In this document: piece by piece, positions 14,647-15,546 of the stretch
Layout: every line of letters starts with the position of its first letter
Position numbering within the stretch: the stretch's first letter is position 1
NCBI GenBank assembly: GCA_024404435.1
Contig: JAKSPW010000012.1
Coordinates: forward strand, 1-15,546
Origin: Clostridia bacterium
GTDB taxonomy: Bacteria; Bacillota; Clostridia; Oscillospirales; CAG-272
Length of the DNA stretch: 15,546 nucleotides
Direction: 5' to 3'
Notes under the pieces: model-generated
Databases searched by the model: none
Told to the model about the DNA's origin: nothing
Seen by the model: only the letters and a program-made list of their open reading frames with translations
Translations under genes and position numbers: made by a program

Positions 14647-15546
14647 ATGAAAAAGCTAAAAATTTTTGCGATGATTCTCGTTATCGCGCAGGTATTGTCC
14701 CTTTGCGTGCTCGCATCGGACGATTGGTATCCTGACGTCAAGGAGAGCCGCTGGAGCTACGCCGACATTAAATACGTCAGCGACAACGGACTCATGAACG
14801 GCGTTGACGGCGGAAAGTTCGATCCCGCCGGCAAGATCACGCGCGGCATGGTCGTGACGGTCCTTTACCGTTACGAGGGCTCGCCGAAGATGCTGTATTC
14901 AGGCATGTTCACGGACGTCAAAGAGGGAAAATGGTTCACGGACGCCGTTCTGTGGGCGGGACGCAACGAGATCGTCAACGGTGTCGGCAACAATAAGTAC
15001 GCACCGAACGACAACGTGACACGCGAGCAGCTTGCGGCGATCATCATGAGATACGCCGGGTACAAGCACGTCAAAACGGACGCGAAGGCTGACATAAAGG
15101 GCTACGAAGACTACAAAAAGATCCACGACTACGCGCTTGACGCCATGGCGTGGGCAAACGAGGCGGGACTCATCACGGGCGTGACGGACACGACGCTGAA
15201 TCCCCGCGGCACGGCAACGCGCGAGCAGTTTGCCGCCATCATCCACCGCTTCAATACGACGGAATTCGATTACGCCGTCGCGTACGAAAAGCCGGTGCCG
15301 ATGAGCCACTACACGGAAAAAGAGTATCCGCTCGCAGACGACGCCGATTTCTACGTTTCGACGAAGGGCTCTGACTCGAACCCCGGCACGAAGGACAAGC
15401 CTTTCGCATCCTTTGAAAAGGCGCGTGACGCGGTAAGAGAACTCAAAAAGACGAAGAACGGTGAGATCAAGGTGGCATTCTTCGCCGGCGAATACGGCAT
15501 CCTTGATAACGGAACGTTTACCGCGGAGGACGCGGGCACTGCAGAC
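14647..15546 (+). CDS. SLH-anchored parallel beta-helix protein, paralog 4 (3'-truncated by window)
   Basis: An open frame of exactly 300 codons from the ATG at 14647 to the window edge, with no stop. Signal peptide (MKKLKIFAMILVIAQVLSLC, ending near LASDD) resembles paralog 2 closely. SLH1 and the first half of SLH2 (MFTDVKEGKWFTDAVLWAGR) most resemble paralog 1. From isoleucine 109 (base 14971) onward the DNA is identical to paralog 3, including SLH3 and the helix entry DADFYVSTKGSDSNPGT. The signal sequence has a Cys at 20 (LSLCVLASD); it does not look like a proper lipobox because no small residue pattern follows. The ribosome site is GAAAGG (14632-14637), nine bases before the ATG. Probably co-transcribed with paralog 3. 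Whether the rest of the helix follows paralog 3 cannot be seen. Confidence 0.88.
   Translation, partial: MKKLKIFAMILVIAQVLSLCVLASDDWYPDVKESRWSYADIKYVSDNGLMNGVDGGKFDPAGKITRGMVVTVLYRYEGSPKMLYSGMFTDVKEGKWFTDAVLWAGRNEIVNGVGNNKYAPNDNVTREQLAAIIMRYAGYKHVKTDAKADIKGYEDYKKIHDYALDAMAWANEAGLITGVTDTTLNPRGTATREQFAAIIHRFNTTEFDYAVAYEKPVPMSHYTEKEYPLADDADFYVSTKGSDSNPGTKDKPFASFEKARDAVRELKKTKNGEIKVAFFAGEYGILDNGTFTAEDAGTAD
14971..15546 (+). repeat. 576-bp perfect repeat, copy B (in paralog 4)
   Basis: Second copy of the block at 12268-12843, reaching the last base of the window, so its true length is at least 576 bp. A shorter identical tract (41 bp) occurs upstream in SLH1 at 12037-12077 and 14743-14783, with the same type of patchwork pattern. 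Confidence 0.96.

Overview
The window looks like chromosome from an anaerobic, plant-fibre- or glycan-associated Clostridia-type Firmicute, probably a gut or rumen lineage. The reasons are S-layer-homology (SLH) anchored surface proteins, consensus Firmicute-style promoters and ribosome binding sites, a bacterial-type prolyl-tRNA synthetase with an editing domain, and ordinary use of TGA as a stop. This assignment is inferred from gene content only; no rRNA or other strong taxonomic marker is present.

Layout. Positions 1-2225 hold the 3' part of a large acidic protein made of repeated modules, including two CBM9-like domains; it ends at a strong terminator (2263-2296). A near-perfect sigma-A promoter (2318-2346) then drives proS (2392-4110). 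proS converges on a minus-strand DapB/2,4-diaminopentanoate-dehydrogenase-like oxidoreductase (4148-5179), with a hairpin between the two stops. That gene diverges from asnA (5330-6337), which has its own promoter and terminator. These three genes are amino-acid metabolism and housekeeping.

From 6534 to the window end lies a tandem array of four paralogous secreted proteins, the last cut by the window edge. Each has a signal peptide, three SLH domains for holding on to cell-wall polymer, then a large right-handed parallel beta-helix domain of the kind found in polysaccharide-active enzymes (closest in my judgement to GH141-like proteins). Terminator and promoter placement suggests two two-gene transcription units: 6534+9211, and 11938+14647. 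The second gene of each pair shares its leader and signal peptide with the other second gene, which suggests an ancestral two-gene cassette that was duplicated.

The most striking signal is an exact 576-bp identity between the third and fourth paralogs (12268-12843 and 14971-15546). It begins abruptly inside SLH2 and runs to the window edge, although flanking sequence and the other paralogs are clearly diverged. The fourth gene therefore looks like a mosaic, consistent with recent gene conversion or unequal recombination among surface-protein genes. An assembly collapse at a repeat cannot be excluded, because the window ends inside the identical block. I see no CRISPR array, tRNA, rRNA or insertion sequence, and no gene-free stretch longer than about 200 bases.
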